This document shows positions 10,167 through 62,485 of a DNA stretch of 64,000 bases, piece after piece. The DNA is from Engraulis encrasicolus. Its lineage: Eukaryota > Chordata > Actinopteri > Clupeiformes > Engraulidae. Position 1 is the first letter of the stretch, and every line of letters begins with the position of its first letter. A program made the translations under genes and the position numbers. The stretch spans positions 17,633,557 through 17,697,556 of the forward strand of contig NC_085878.1 in the NCBI RefSeq assembly GCF_034702125.1, in the 5' to 3' direction. The notes below the pieces were generated by a model. The model had not been told where the DNA came from. It saw only the letters and a list, made by a program, of their open reading frames with translations, and did no database searches.

Positions 10167-12333
10167 TGCTGCTACTTCATGCCAGTTACTTGAATGACTG
10201 TACTGGAAAACTAGCTACCAACTAAATGGAAATACTGCACATCACAAATTAGGGCTGTAACGATAGTGTATCAAACCAAGAAATCGTGATACACAGACTC
10301 ACGATACTTAATCGTGATACAAGGAGGCAGTATCGTGATACATCTTTTCAAAGTTTTGTTACCATCAGTCCAGGTAACAACCACAAGATATGAAATGATA
10401 GTGCTTCCAAGCTTCAAATCATCATCATCATTATTATATTTAAACTTTAAAAAATGTATATAGGTAGCCTCTTGTAACCTTTCACCTACAAACTGTCATA
10501 GTTTTTATTCATGATTTTATTTTACAATCTCAGCAAATGTGAAATTGTGGGGTGTATCGAACCGTAGGGCGTAAATCGTGATACGAAACGAATCGTAAGT
10601 TGAGTGTATCGTTACAGCCCTATTACAAATTGCTTACTTTATATTTATTATTATTCAAAATGCTAGCATCACGATATCAGAATCGTCACAATAGGACATA
10701 ACTGGAATGCACAACACTCCCTCTTTTTTAAAACATATATTCTTTGTATGTCTGCTGTTGCCCAGTCTTGCACTTCATATGTCTGTATGGGTAGGGTGAC
10801 CAGATTTTTGTAGTCTGAAACCAGGACATTTCCGCGTGACTTAAGGACAATATTTGGAGGGTGAGTCTGGGGGTCCTCCCCCAGAATTGTTTTTATTTTT
10901 TTTAGATGCAATTTCCTGCATTCTAATCAATTTTAGGGGGAGGAATGGCAAATCCCAAATGACTCCTTCAGACTTTCTCTACAAGCGCTGGCTGCCATTA
11001 ATTGTGGCAGGTAAACATGCAATCTTTTCCATATTATACCCTGATAGATATATAGCGTGTGGCCAAAACCGGGACATATTTGTGTCCCGACAGAGTTTGC
11101 TCGGGACCTGCTGGGACACACAACTCCAAACCGGGACATCTGGTCACCCTACAGTATGTATAGGTTTTGTATAGGTACTCTAGGTGTAATGTATACACTG
11201 TCTATGTCTAATGGTCCATGTCCACACCTTGAGTCTAGAGTCTATGTCTGTCTGTATGGGAAAGTAAGAAACGTAATTTAAATTCTTTGTATGACCAGCG
11301 TATATAAAGAAATTGACAGTAAAACCGACTTCACTTGACTTGAAACTTACTTTATGAGGAAAGTGGAATCCGGCAATATTGTCGGGAGCCTCTGGGTGTC
11401 GCTGTGTGCTGCAAAGCTTGATCTGTAAACAACATTATCCACAAATCAGTTCAGATTTGCGTGATATAGTTTTGATAACTATCGAGTACATTGGTATGTT
11501 TTTACATTACCTTCACATCAGGTTCCGATTTCAGGTGATTGGAGCCAACCTTCTCCAGTTCAAGCTGGTAGGTCAGTGCCAAAACTTTAATGTCTGTGGC
11601 AGAAAGGCTCGGGTAATCTCCCGTCTTTTTGGAGAACTCAGTCACTGTCAAACACAAACCACAAACTTACATCACTCTACCCAACATAGAATGACGTGAG
11701 AACACACTCGTATGTTTTTAGTGCAGTAGGCTACAGGTGTGACAGTACCCTACCGAATCGGACGTGCTCAGGAAAAGGATCCTTGTAGTTTAGTGAATAG
11801 GGGAGGACGGCTAAGCTTCTTCTCGTTGGTTTGTCCCGAATTTCATTGACGACATCCTTCAGTGTGTAGATATTTTGACCAATTTCCTATGGAGATAATG
11901 TACACACTCTACGGTTAAATTACAATGACGCAGCAACTGTCTCTTGTGAGGAGGAAAACTCATAGGATGGTGGGGTGTGCTACAGACACCAGACGAATAA
12001 ACGCTGTTGACTTGGTTTGGTTGTGACACTAGGCCATTACAAAACAGATAACATCCACGTTATGTTTGCGGATGTTAGTACAACACAATTTTGTGCCATA
12101 TCATTTTTTTAGAAACGCAGTTTCAAATAGTAGCAGCTAGTACCAATGTGCCTGACCAACATCCACGCAACAGCAAAGATGAAAACTGTTTCGGGCGCAT
12201 GGGGAAATTTGGACACTAGAATTACAAAATGTGGAAATTCAAAATAAACGACAAAAATGTGCACCTGAAGTGGGGCCCTTTTCAAAAATGCTCCAGCATC
12301 AGCGACAACATGCTCCACCAAGGCGGCGTCCAT
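6033..12333 (-). CDS. nob1: NOB1, 18S rRNA 3'-end endonuclease (complete)
   Basis: PIN-domain endonuclease that cleaves 20S pre-rRNA at site D in late 40S particles. Exons (minus strand): 12265-12333, 11754-11886, 11511-11644, 11351-11422, 9799-9969, 8012-8161, 7582-7881, 7164-7261, 6914-7058 and 6033-6308. Using all ten gives 515 residues; with only one of the two homologous exons (9799-9969, 8012-8161) it gives 458-465 (human 412). The PIN core is seen as HVVADAGAFL with its metal-binding Asp, VVNEIRD and GDYPSLSATDIKVLALTY. An acidic linker, GGGWITPNNIKQV, a Cys4 zinc ribbon (CYAC...CANCG) and the basic tail RKKFVKKK follow. The start lies 135 bp from WDR59. The last three junctions have phases matching the family. 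Whether both homologous exons are used together is unknown. Confidence 0.95.
6358..6630 (-). repeat. tRNA-derived SINE (minus orientation)
   Basis: Read on the minus strand, it begins with a tRNA-like head: an A-box-like TAAGCGGTTAGTG and a B box GGTTCGACTCC (plus-strand 6558-6569 region). It ends near 6360 with 'cacaatgacaatggg'. It lies in the last NOB1 intron. Polymerase III boxes are visible; activity is not implied. Confidence 0.7.
8012..8161 (-). other. nob1: NOB1 homologous exon, downstream copy
   Basis: 150 nt, phase 0 at both ends, with AG acceptor and GTGAG donor on the minus strand. It encodes 50 residues ending EFNSFQFWRAPVPGLDADL. It shares a 28-base identical block with the exon at 9799-9969. 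Either or both could be spliced in without a frame change. Confidence 0.85.
8251..9743. mobile_element. hAT-like transposon, ~1.5 kb, 8-bp TSD GTGAGTAC
   Basis: Inverted ends CAGGCCTGGAATTTCGT (left) and ACGAAATTCCTGCCCTG (right) are flanked by perfect 8-bp repeats GTGAGTAC at 8243-8250 and 9744-9751. An 8-bp duplication and a CAGG start fit the hAT superfamily. No transposase is recognisable, so it is non-autonomous or decayed. It lies in NOB1, between the two homologous exons, and carries a second MITE at 8828-9159. Confidence 0.85.
8828..9159. mobile_element. hAT MITE, 8-bp TSD ATTCTAAT, nested
   Basis: Ends TAGGGCTGCAACGATTAGTC and its near-complement (...TAGTTGCAGTCCTA) are flanked by perfect ATTCTAAT at 8820-8827 and 9160-9167. 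It is nested inside the larger hAT at 8251-9743, so it is younger than that element. Confidence 0.9.
9799..9969 (-). other. nob1: NOB1 homologous exon, upstream copy
   Basis: 171 nt, phase 0 at both ends, with GCAG acceptor and GTGAG donor. It encodes 57 residues ending EFNSFQFWRTSLPNIEADLL. This copy is closer to the single human version (FWRNPLPNID) than the copy at 8012-8161, so it may be the ancestral one. Confidence 0.85.
10088..10164. repeat. Paired (CA)n microsatellites
   Basis: Two CA runs (about 10088-10115 and 10136-10164) separated by a short unique spacer, in a NOB1 intron. Confidence 0.9.
10250..10622. mobile_element. hAT MITE, imperfect 8-bp TSD
   Basis: Ends TAGGGCTGTAACGATA and TATCGTTACAGCCCTA are inverted complements. 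They are flanked by TCACAAAT (10242-10249) and TTACAAAT (10623-10630), a 7/8 match. The interior is full of 'atcgtgatac' motifs. It resembles the MITE at 20080-20482 in its ends. Confidence 0.85.
10791..11152. mobile_element. Inverted-end repeat (GTAGGGTGACCAGA family)
   Basis: Ends GTAGGGTGACCAGAT and ATCTGGTCACCCTAC are exact inverted complements. The target duplication is unclear. It contains a 39-nt block (10898-10936) found in reverse complement, identically, at 16301-16339. It lies in a NOB1 intron. Confidence 0.75.
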
Positions 12334-12468
12334 CTTGAAATGCACTGCCCAGGCTCACATCTCGCGTTACTTGGGCTCGTGCAGGCTCGCGTTTGACGTT
12401 TTCTTGAAGCTCTTTGGTTATTTTCAACCTCGTGACACATTTGTTGATGTTGATGAAGTAGAGGAAAC
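12334..12468. promoter_or_regulatory. Bidirectional NOB1/WDR59 promoter
   Basis: 135 bp between divergent ATGs, with no TATA box. It contains CTCGCG twice (within 'atctcgcgtt' and 'ggctcgcgttt') and a CRE-like TTTGACGTTT. TCTCGCG half-sites are common in TATA-less vertebrate promoters. Function is inferred from the head-to-head arrangement. Confidence 0.65.
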
Positions 12469-31615
<19,147 letters not shown>

Positions 31616-33088
31616 GGACACCAGCGCCTCCCAAATACCCTCTAAGAGCTCCTGGTCCTGGTCCCCCCAGAACCTTCTAAGACTTTCAGCTCCTCCTAGC
31701 CAATGGACAAATGTGTTTTGTGGTCACTTAACTACTTGTCGTTGGAGCTTTGTCAAGAAGGAGAGCAATACAGAGGACAAAGATGTAAGGTGGATTTGAC
31801 TACACGGTGTGCAGGGTTGGCGTTATCAGGGAAGAAGACAGGGGGTGGCAAACGGGTATGTTGCCCCGGCCGCAGGGAGAGGGGAAGGGTGCAGAATTGG
31901 GTTGTCATTGCTTTTTATGTATTGGGGTGGGGAGGGGTGTGCTCTCAGATGACATTGTCCGATGACAATGTCCCAGGCCCGTCCAAACCTGTCAGCAGCC
32001 CTAGGCGTCATAGTGACCGTATATCTGTGCTGCTTGATAAATTGTCATTCACAAGGAGGATGGCTTCCTTTGTTTTGACAGAGATACTGTGACATCAGTG
32101 GTTGATTTAACTTGTGTTGCCAACACCGGGTTCTCTGTGGTGGCAATGTCTTTATTTATGCAAAGTGTGGCATTGATCTAGTGCCTAAAATGGGTGTTAT
32201 ACTTACTTAATAATAATAAGTGTTGTCGGACTGTGACTAACTTTTAGAAACACTCACATTTTTTGACTCAAACATTTTAAGAAACTGACCTCTTTGGTGA
32301 AGTTTGCTTAAAACTTCACATTTTGATGAAGGATTTCCATACATGTACATATACCGGTAATTAAAACACAGTGTCTTGCAAAAGTGAGTATGTCCTTCAC
32401 ATCTCAACAACAACAACAAACACATATATCCTGTGGCTTTTCAATGGGCAATACTATTACAGACTGGAACCTAGAAAATGTTTTTTGGGCTTTCGGCATA
32501 CCACTTTTGTTGTAGTATTGATCTGTGTGAAAACAACTTTCACAAGCAGACATATTCATATATCAACACGCCCACAACCCTCCTGTCCAGAAGAGTGACT
32601 CCCCATCCAGTGTCTCCACAGGGTTCTACTTAAAATGGCTAATGGGACAAAGTGGCTAGTAAATTGGTCTTTTCTACCTGGCAAACTGAAATTTCACCAG
32701 CATTTAATCGGTTAGCTGGTGTTAATTTGGAGCCCTGATTGTGATTCATGGATAGGTCAACTGATCCCATCTGAAGCGGGTCAGTTATTTTTATTCTCTC
32801 TATATAATTTTTGTCTAATGTTAGTTCCCACTTAGCTTCCACTTTGTTTGCACTTATTCATTGACATGAAGAAGCCAATGGTATGTTCTTCATTTTCGGT
32901 CTGTTGAATCAGCTGAAAACCTGCCAAACCAATGTCTGCGCATGCCGAATGTGCTTCCCACACTTCTTACATTTGACGCAAAGACACAACGGCACTCAGA
33001 CACCCTAGATACCATCAGATGGTGGACGTTGGGTCAGTGTGCACGGTACTCAACACCCATCTTTCGCACTACACGTTTATCTCAGGCC
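31616..33088 (+). other. wdr59: WDR59 3'UTR and downstream spacer
   Basis: Non-coding. The first strong candidate poly(A) signal noted is ATTAAA at 32360-32365. A stretch near 32625-32710 ('gtggctagtaaattggtctt...') resembles part of the hAT at about 8360-8420, so a decayed copy may lie here. No gene is seen. Confidence 0.4.
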
Positions 33089-33089
33089 C

Positions 33090-33098
33090 ACGCACGCA

Positions 33099-33144
<46 letters not shown>
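33090..33144. repeat. (CGCA)n-(CA)n microsatellite
   Basis: A CGCA run grades into CA in the intergenic spacer. Confidence 0.9.
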
Positions 33145-35461
33145 GTCTCTCACAGCTGACGGCCACACACACACAGCCCATTATCAGTCACATCCCTTCA
33201 AAGATCAACACATCAGATTACTATCCACAAATTGCATCAGCAGCACCACACATACACCACCACCACCCCCTACTCCCCATGCAGTGGCGGAACAATTGCA
33301 CACAGGGCCCCAGGGCAAGACACTGGTACGGCGGCCTCACTGATACGACCCCCATATGGCCTGGCAAGATCACAATAGCGCCCTCACCACCAATACGAGA
33401 GGGCCCCGGGGCCCCGTGGCAAATGCCCTGCTCTGCCCCCTATAGCTCTGCCCCCGTCCCCATGCATGATAAAGGTTGACCAACAGCAATTTCACTGCAT
33501 GTCCTGCTCCTGTAGGACATCCTTTTATCCTTGTCAGTAAGCAATCAAAATGTTGAGTCCCTACACTCAATGTCAGATCCTAAGTTTTCTTTAAACATAA
33601 ATGCCTGAGTGGATGTAGCATTACCTCCCCAACCCACGGGTGAGCCTGCTGCCTCACAAACATTCACGCCCTGTGATCCCTGGACAAGAGAATACATTTT
33701 TACTGAAATGTGTTCTCACTTTGTTGTGAGATGTTGAATGCTCATATGCAAATGTGCCTCCAAATGATGATTCCTCCAAAATGTAATAACATAAACAGGG
33801 TACACCAGAGGAAGGTAATCATGGATTTCTTGCTGTAGGCCTGTGCTGTTAGTTATGTGCTCGATTATAATTGAATTCTATATCAGGATAGGGAGCATGG
33901 CACCATTTTACCAGAGATATCCGGTGAGTCACAGTTTTTAATTCTGCTTTAAGGGACTCTGGAGGCCATAAAATGAATGAATAGATGATCTGTTTGTGTG
34001 CTCTACTGTGGCCGATCTGCTGCCTCATTTTTCATGTTCAGAAAGGGTTTTCAATTTCCCCAAGCGGTTGATGCTAAATTAAAATCCAATGTAATATGTT
34101 CTATATATCCATAAAACAACAGATCTGGCTCTCATGCCCATGACGATTAAAATGAATTGCAGTTTATCATGCAGCGTATGTAATCAATAGGCAATTGTTC
34201 TGAACAGTGCAATCAATGTTAAATCAAACCAAACGGAAGTGTTAAAGTAGTGCTGATAAAAAAATGGTTTATAATCATATATTCCGGTAATGACAAGTAA
34301 TTTAGCCCATAGAAAGTCTATGGTCTGATAAGCTAAATTACTGGGGGGAAAGTTACATTGTTAGTGTAGTGCAGCTGTAATAACAACAGAAACTGAATTG
34401 AGCAATAGGCCAGCTTCCTAGTCACTGGGCTGGGCTGGGCAGAGAGGGGTTTTGATTTCCTTGTCAGACTCTTTTCCACTGTATTTCTAATTAAGCGCTA
34501 AAGCTGGTTTAGGTTCACATGCAACGAAGGCATAGTTAAGGGGCTTGTGTGTGTAGAAGGTGCCTTCTTCATTTCCAGTAAAACTATCCATAGTGCTTCT
34601 TCTGCAAGTAAGAAAGGTTTTCATCATCATCAAAGCATGGAGCATGGAGGATCCCACATTCCATGTGGCCTCACCTTTTTTGTTTGAAATGTAGGCCTAA
34701 TTAAAATCACAGTATGACAATAAGTAACCAATGGCAATGGGGTGTGTGGTGGACGACTGAAATAATGATCATCTATCTCGTCATCTCTCTTTTTTTCTCA
34801 TAAAGCGTTCCAGAACCCAACAGTGCTGTATAAGAAAAATAAATAGAGATTGAGTCTCTATTTTGACATTCCTCCCTGTTGCCTCAACGTATTGCAGAGA
34901 AACAGGGGCTTCACAGCTGAGCTGAGCTGAGGTGAGATGAGGAGACATAGGCCTATTGTGGATGGCTGAGTGTTTGACAATATAATTCTGGAGCTGATTT
35001 GAAATGAAAGCCAATGTTTCATAGAGCACAAGGTCCTTATCTTGCTGTGCCGATATAACACAAGAGGATGTCACTGAAGAGGCATTTCAACATCAGAGAC
35101 CTAATAGAGCTTCTCTTGACAGAGGTGAATAAAACATTAACACACGTTATATCCTTCTGTGCACTGCATCTGTGAGGAAAGGATAGCCTATGAACTGTAT
35201 GAATTTGGTGAGAGGTTTTTGGGCGTCTATGGTTGACTGAAAATACATGTGACTTCAGCGTGAAGGTAAGGGGGAAAGGTTATTTTGTTTTGATTTTTTT
35301 AAGGGATAACTGTAATGTTTGTTGGTGCCCTTGATGAGCATTGAATTTACAAGATGACTTTTTTTAAAAGGCTCCAAATGTTTCTGAGTGACGCATAGTA
35401 TTAAAAAAAATAGTGGTCGGGTTGTAATTGGAAGTCATGGTTCAGTGGCTGACCCAAGATA
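33145..35461. other. Intergenic DNA without recognisable genes
   Basis: About 33277-33480 is a GC-rich block beginning 'cagtggcggaac', similar in style to hAT ends, but no partner end was found. The rest shows only short spurious ORFs. Confidence 0.4.
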
Positions 35462-35469
35462 GTCTAGAC

Positions 35470-35808
35470 CAGTGTTTCTCAACCTTTTTTAAGGCGAGGC
35501 ACCCTTTCAATTCATGAAAAATGTCAAGGCACCCCAAACCAACAAGCCGTAACATAGCATCGCATCCGATACCACACAAGCTTAGAAAAGTAACACATTT
35601 GGAAACGTCACACGACCTACGTTTGAAGTTGCAGCTGACTGGGGCGACCTATATTTACTTTATTGTGCTTAAATGGCAGATGAAAGATTCCACTGACTAG
35701 CATTAACTTATCAATTTAGACAAATATGTATTATATTACATAATTGATTTATCAGCCACGTTTCCGCGGCACCCCAGGGTGCCCCTGCACCCCTGTTGAG
35801 AAACACCG
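35470..35808. mobile_element. MITE, CAGTGTTTCTCAACC family (copy 2)
   Basis: Ends CAGTGTTTCTCAACCTTTTT and TGTTGAGAAACACCG. Flanks are GTCTAGAC (35462-35469) and GACTAGGC (35809-35816), a 6/8 match. It inserted into the first bases of the larger element's left end. Confidence 0.8.
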
Positions 35809-35906
35809 GACTAGGCAATGGGTGCAATATAATGGGAGAATCGCTCGGAAGGTGATAAAAGCGTGAAACTTGGCACAAGTGTTCATTAGGACATGCTTAT
35901 TAATTT

Positions 35907-36522
35907 CAGGGGTGGAGCCACTCAGAATTCAGTGTTGCCTAGCAACGGTTGCTAGGTGAAGCATCTTCCTTAGCAACCAACATCAGAAATACAGTTCCCA
36001 GCAATTTTGTGGTGTTATGATGTCTACATATTGACTCCTTGCCCTAATATTACTTAATATCAGGGGTGGACCCACTCAGAATTTAATGCTGCCTAGCAAC
36101 CGTTGCTAGGTAAAGCATCTTCCTCAGCAACCAGCATCAGTTGTACAGTTCCCAGCAATTTTGTGATTTTATGATGTCTAAATATTGACTCCTTGCCCTA
36201 ATATTACTTCATATCAGGGGTGAAGCCACTCAGAAATTAATGTTGCCTAGCAACCGTTGCTAGGTAAAGCATCTTCTTTAGCAACCAGCATCAGTAATAC
36301 AGTTTCCAGCAATTCTGTGGTGTTATGATGTGTAAATATTAACTCCTTGCCCAAATATCACTAAATATCAGGGGTGGAGCCACTCAAAATCCAATGTTGC
36401 CTAGCAACAGTTTCTAGGTAAAGCATCTTCATTAGCAACTAGCATCAGTAATACCGTTCCCAACAATTTTGTTGTTATGTCTAAATATTGACTCCTTGCC
36501 CTAATATCCCTAAAATAATGCA
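35907..36522. repeat. Four 154-bp tandem units with X-box-like palindromes
   Basis: Units start at 35907, 36061, 36215 and 36369, exactly 154 bp apart, each with 'caggggtggagccactcag'-type starts. GTTGCCTAGCAAC occurs at 35934-35946, 36242-36254 and 36396-36408, with a one-base variant at 36088-36100. Each is followed by a diverged GTTGCTAGG half. Confidence 0.9.
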
Positions 36523-38653
36523 TCATAATGCTTCAAATACTGCAATATGTATGATTATGACCTTTCATAATCAATGAACTTTCCTGAGCAACAAACATCA
36601 ACAACACAGTTTTTAATCAGTTCTGTGGTATGATATATGTATCTTGACTTCGCTATATCACTGTATTAATACATTCAAAGGTTTTATAGCAAATGGGGCA
36701 TTGTGACTCCTTTGGTGTCATTCTCGAAACCACAAAGCATTGCAATTATGTGAATATTATTCTCACTTAAGTTCTTCTTGAACACATTTGTAGTAATGAG
36801 GGACTTTAAGTGTCACTTCAAGTCAGGCCTCTCTTCATTTCACAGCATTTTACATGTGGCTACTGCATACTGATCATTCAGAGCAAAAAATTACAACTTC
36901 GGAAAGAAAGATGCCTGCATGAACAACATAATTTGCCTGTGTTGTGTCAAATGACAAAGTGATTATTGACATGCATACCCAGGACCTAATTATAAAATCC
37001 TAAATGTATTATGTGTTACTAATCATTTAGACAACTGTAACATGTTTTCAAAATGAATGGAGTCTGTCTAAAATTATATGGTTTAATAGCAGCAGATTAT
37101 AGTCATGAAATGCAAAGAAATGTTTTTCTCTTAACCAGTAGTTGTCAAGTTAGCAGTTGGTTAGAATCATGGGTACTGTTTGCCTATTACTGTATTAATA
37201 TATAATTACTTTTTGTATATTCCAAATATCCAAATTTAAAACTAACTATGTATGTGCTGTTATACTAGTCTGGACACACTCATAATTCTTGTGATGAACA
37301 CAATTTTGCTTTGTGGACTTATAAAAGCACTCTAACTCGGACTGATTGAATTTTGCCTTCAAGTCACATTGTCTATGTATTGATGGTGTATGTAGGCAAA
37401 CTGTAAATTTGCAAAGATCTTGCGGGCCTAATGGTCGAAGTGGTTCCGTGGGTCAAATTTGGTCCCCTGACCTGAGTTTCACATCCTTGCCTTAACTTAA
37501 TTCTTACAGTATTTACACTGAACCTTTATCAAATGGAATGGAAGCGCTGTACTGTTTCTCTATCCAAAAACCTACTGACGTACCATTCTATCATTAAAAC
37601 CCTTTGAAGAGTAAGGAGTTTCTAGAGGTTCTTCACTCTACAGCTCCTATAGACGTCTGTGTTAAAAATCTCGCAAAGACATTATGACATCATAATGTGA
37701 ACTCAAAATTTGGGCAAAATTCTAATCACATATTTGTGATGGTACTCCTCAAAGGGTTAACCTGATTATTGCAATTTGTACAAAATATACAATTTCACTG
37801 CCAAGTGCTTAGGCATCGCATTGTTACAGTCATCTTTCTGTGCCAGTTAATGACAGTTCCTGTGGCTCAAACTCTCTTCAGCCATATATGAAGGTGTGGA
37901 AAACACTCTTATTAACCTTATCCTTACTTAACCTTAACCTTAATGGGCTGAATCTAGACAAAAACAAAGAATCTGGGTTTGAATGAGTGCTTAAGCCACT
38001 GCTGCCTACACAGTATCAGTTGTGTTGTCTTAGCCTGGGAAATCCCATGTTGCTTTGCACATTCCAGTCTGAAAAGCTTGCATGGATTGTATCCCTCAGC
38101 GAGGCAACTAGATCTTGGGGGCCAATCAGTAAGTGGGGAGGGGTGGAAAGATGATGACGTGTATTACAGTACTTGACAAACGGAAGGTTTGTTTCAATAT
38201 ACAGTAACTGACACAATTGGCTATGGGCTACATATAGACCAAATGATAACACTTAATGATAACAGCAAATAAATGGCTGTTAGCAGTCGCACACCACTCC
38301 TCTCTATGAGAAATCAGTAGGCGGTCTACAGACCATATCTAACTTGTGGTATGGTCTGGTGTGAACCAAGCAAGCATTGTCTATGGTTATTATCTGAATT
38401 GTATGTTTTACTGTCAGGAATTTGAAAGTGTAATTCCTAAATGTGGTATGTTGTCAGGCAATTGCCTTTTTCTTTGGATACACAGGAATAGCAACTGTAA
38501 AATTGTATGAGTACTTAAACTCTCTTTAATTTAGATGAGCACAATACAAGAATAGAATGGCAAGAATAACAAAGAAGAAATTATCTCCAATATTGAAAGT
38601 ATATCAACTCTTTAACCATTATTGCAGTGATATTAGGACAAGTACTCTAGATT

Positions 38654-39105
38654 CAGACATCATGACACCACAAAAGTGCTAAGAAACTATCAGTGATGCT
38701 GGTTGCCAAGGAAAATGGTTTGCATAGCAACCATTGCTATGCAACATTGAATTCTGAGTGGCTCCACCCCTGAAACTGATAGGCATGTCCTAATGAACAA
38801 GGGCAGACATAATGACACCACAAAAGTGCTAAGAAACTCTATCCGTGATGCTGGTTGCTAAGGAAAATGCTTTGCCTAGCAACCGTTGCTATGAAACATT
38901 GAATTCTGGGTGGCTCCACCCTTGAAACTGATAAGCATGTCTTAATGAACAGGGACAGACATCATGACACCACAAAAGTGCTAAGAAACTCTATCCGTGA
39001 TGCTGGTTGCTAAGGAAAATGCTTTGCCTAGCAACCGTTGCTATGCAACATTGAATTCTGGGTGGCTCCACCCCTGAAATTGATAAGCATGTCCTAATGA
39101 ACACT
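38654..39105. repeat. Three ~151-bp tandem units, inverted relative to the left array
   Basis: Units start at 38654, 38804 and 38956 with 'cagacatcatgacaccac'. They carry GTTGCTATGCAAC (for example 39037-39049) and 'gtggctccacccctgaaa', the complement of the left-arm unit start. This is the right arm of the 3.7-kb element. Confidence 0.9.
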
Positions 39106-39164
39106 TGTGCCAAGTTTCATGCTTTTATCACCTTGCGAGCGATTTTTTCACCCATTGCCTAGAC

Positions 39165-39711
39165 TATGATTTCATTGGCCCCATCATGGCATTAGCAATG
39201 GAAAACTGCACTTGATCCTTCAGAACTCCAGGAGGGACTAAAGAGCGCAGTTTAGATGCACGCCAAGTGCCACATACTGGGGAGGCAATTATTCGCCAAA
39301 TGACACGCGCAGCCAGTACATTGTCGATGATTAAAAAAAAGAATAACGTGGATCAAAAAATGGGTTGCTCTCTTTCTGTCTTTGCATTCAGGAGTAGCCT
39401 ACTCTTTAAGTTTGATGCACTACACAAACATAAATTACATTGGGCTACACAAGACTATTTATCACAGTCCACGGCTAATAGCATACACCTGTAATAATAG
39501 CAAAATATCAAATGTGTGAAGCATAATATTTCATACGACGAAAAGAAAAGGTTCCTCCGTTTCCCAGATTACGACCCGTCTGTAGCCTTCTAGATCTAGA
39601 ACTAACCGCTAGACGACCATAACCCAGACTGCCCACAAGGCGCACGCAGGCGTTTAAACAGGAGTGGCGTTCCGCTGCTGTACAGTTCTGTCTGTAACAA
39701 TTTACCCGAAG
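39165..39711 (+). promoter_or_regulatory. glg1: Upstream region of GLG1
   Basis: Spacer between the mobile element and the GLG1 ATG. The last ~120 bases are richer in CG dinucleotides and presumably contain the 5'UTR and core promoter. No TATA box or other decisive motif is seen. Confidence 0.4.
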
Positions 39712-61081
<21,370 letters not shown>

Positions 61082-62443
61082 GTGAGTAAAGACAATGTGC
61101 CCGCTGTCCAACATTAGCCCTATTCAAAGCTCCGTGAATAGGTTTTTACATACAGGATAAAGAGCTGAAAGCGTGGGTGCTGTTCACTGTTATAACAAGG
61201 GGGCCCAGGTCTCTCTACTCTGGCTGGCAGGCTCTGAGCAGCCGTGTTTGGCAGAGTCACGAGAACCTGCCCCCTGCTGTTGCTTGACCCGGTTACACCT
61301 CTGAGGTAACCTGCGCTGCACTCTTCTGCAAACTTAATCTGTTGTTTACCTCGGCGGCACTTCAGGAAGTCATACTGCCCTGACTGAGGCTTTCTATTGT
61401 TCCTCTCTGCTGCAGAGGCCTGACTGCAAAGGGATGAGCCTTACCATAGCCTTTCTACCTATAGCCGTCCCACAGGCTATTCGCCTCATTATACAAAATT
61501 TGGCCGCAGTTCAATGGATTTGCATTAGGGGCGCTGTTCAGACAGAGCAGATTGGGGTTCCCCTATTGGGCTGGGGCTAATGGCCCACAATAAGTCCTCC
61601 CTAGCAACTGAAACCTGGACATATTACGGTCGTCTCTGACTGCAAATTAAACATTAAAATTTAAAACACAGTAACCTAGGAGTTATATCCGTCTAGTTTC
61701 TTACAGCTTCGACATTTGTGAGTCAGTCTTCACTAGCTTCTAGCTAAGGAAATGACGACATCAAATTGGTGAATGGGGAACTAAACCGGATGCTAACGTC
61801 GGCGAGACGTAGCCTAGCCACAAGCTAACTGACAAACGTGAGGCCAACAACTCGGCCGATCGTGATGTACGCCACAAATAGACCAATCGACCTCATATTT
61901 AGACACTACAATGTTGATTTCTGCCTTCGATTTTCATCAGTTAAGAAATCTAGCGTCGGATTAACACATTTTTAAGGTAGTAAAAGCGAGTTGGCGCCAT
62001 GTTTGTTTTCCAGAACCACCCGGGTAGAGAGCTCACGTGCAGCATTCTGGGTAATTGAGTTTCACGTTATTCATGCACAAAATGCGTGTTTTTAAAAAAA
62101 TGCAATGACTTTAAAAAATCAAACCAAATGCCATTTGGAAGGGCAATTTACACTTCCTTTAGGAAAAATAAAATGAAAACTGGAGACCTTCCATATCGGA
62201 CACATCAGTTGCCTCTATTGTGGAGCTTCATAGGACCCCCATTCATTCTGACGGCTCTCCTCTGCTTGAACATCGCCGCCCCGTGGACAGTACCACCCGG
62301 AAGAAGCTGCCAGTTTGGCCTCTCCTCTATAAATCCTCTCTGGCCTTACTGCAGACTTTTCATATATGGGGGATATACACACGCATGCACCATGATATCA
62401 GAAAAATGCGCACACACACATTACATTGAGTGACGCGTGCACA

Positions 62444-62485
<42 letters not shown>

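Larger units (their letters stand above)
35462..39164. mobile_element. 3.7-kb element with long inverted ends made of tandem units
   Basis: The left end GTCTAGGCAATGGGTG (split by a MITE) and the right end CACCCATTGCCTAGAC are complements, each flanked by TA (35460-35461 and 39165-39166). Inward, the inverted match continues through 'aaacttggcacaagtgttca' and 'tcaggggtggagccac' into arrays of ~150-bp units on both arms. The 36.5-38.6 kb interior has no substantial ORF. The TA target suggests a Tc1/mariner-like non-autonomous element, but the superfamily is uncertain. Confidence 0.75.

Noticed and set aside
12109..12345. Minus-strand ORF over NOB1 exon 1
   Set aside because: Only the first 23 codons are real exon; the remainder reads through the donor into the intron.
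35462..39164. CRISPR-like array
   Set aside because: The ~150-bp units lack short unique spacers, occur in inverted arms and sit in a vertebrate genome. They are element subterminal repeats.
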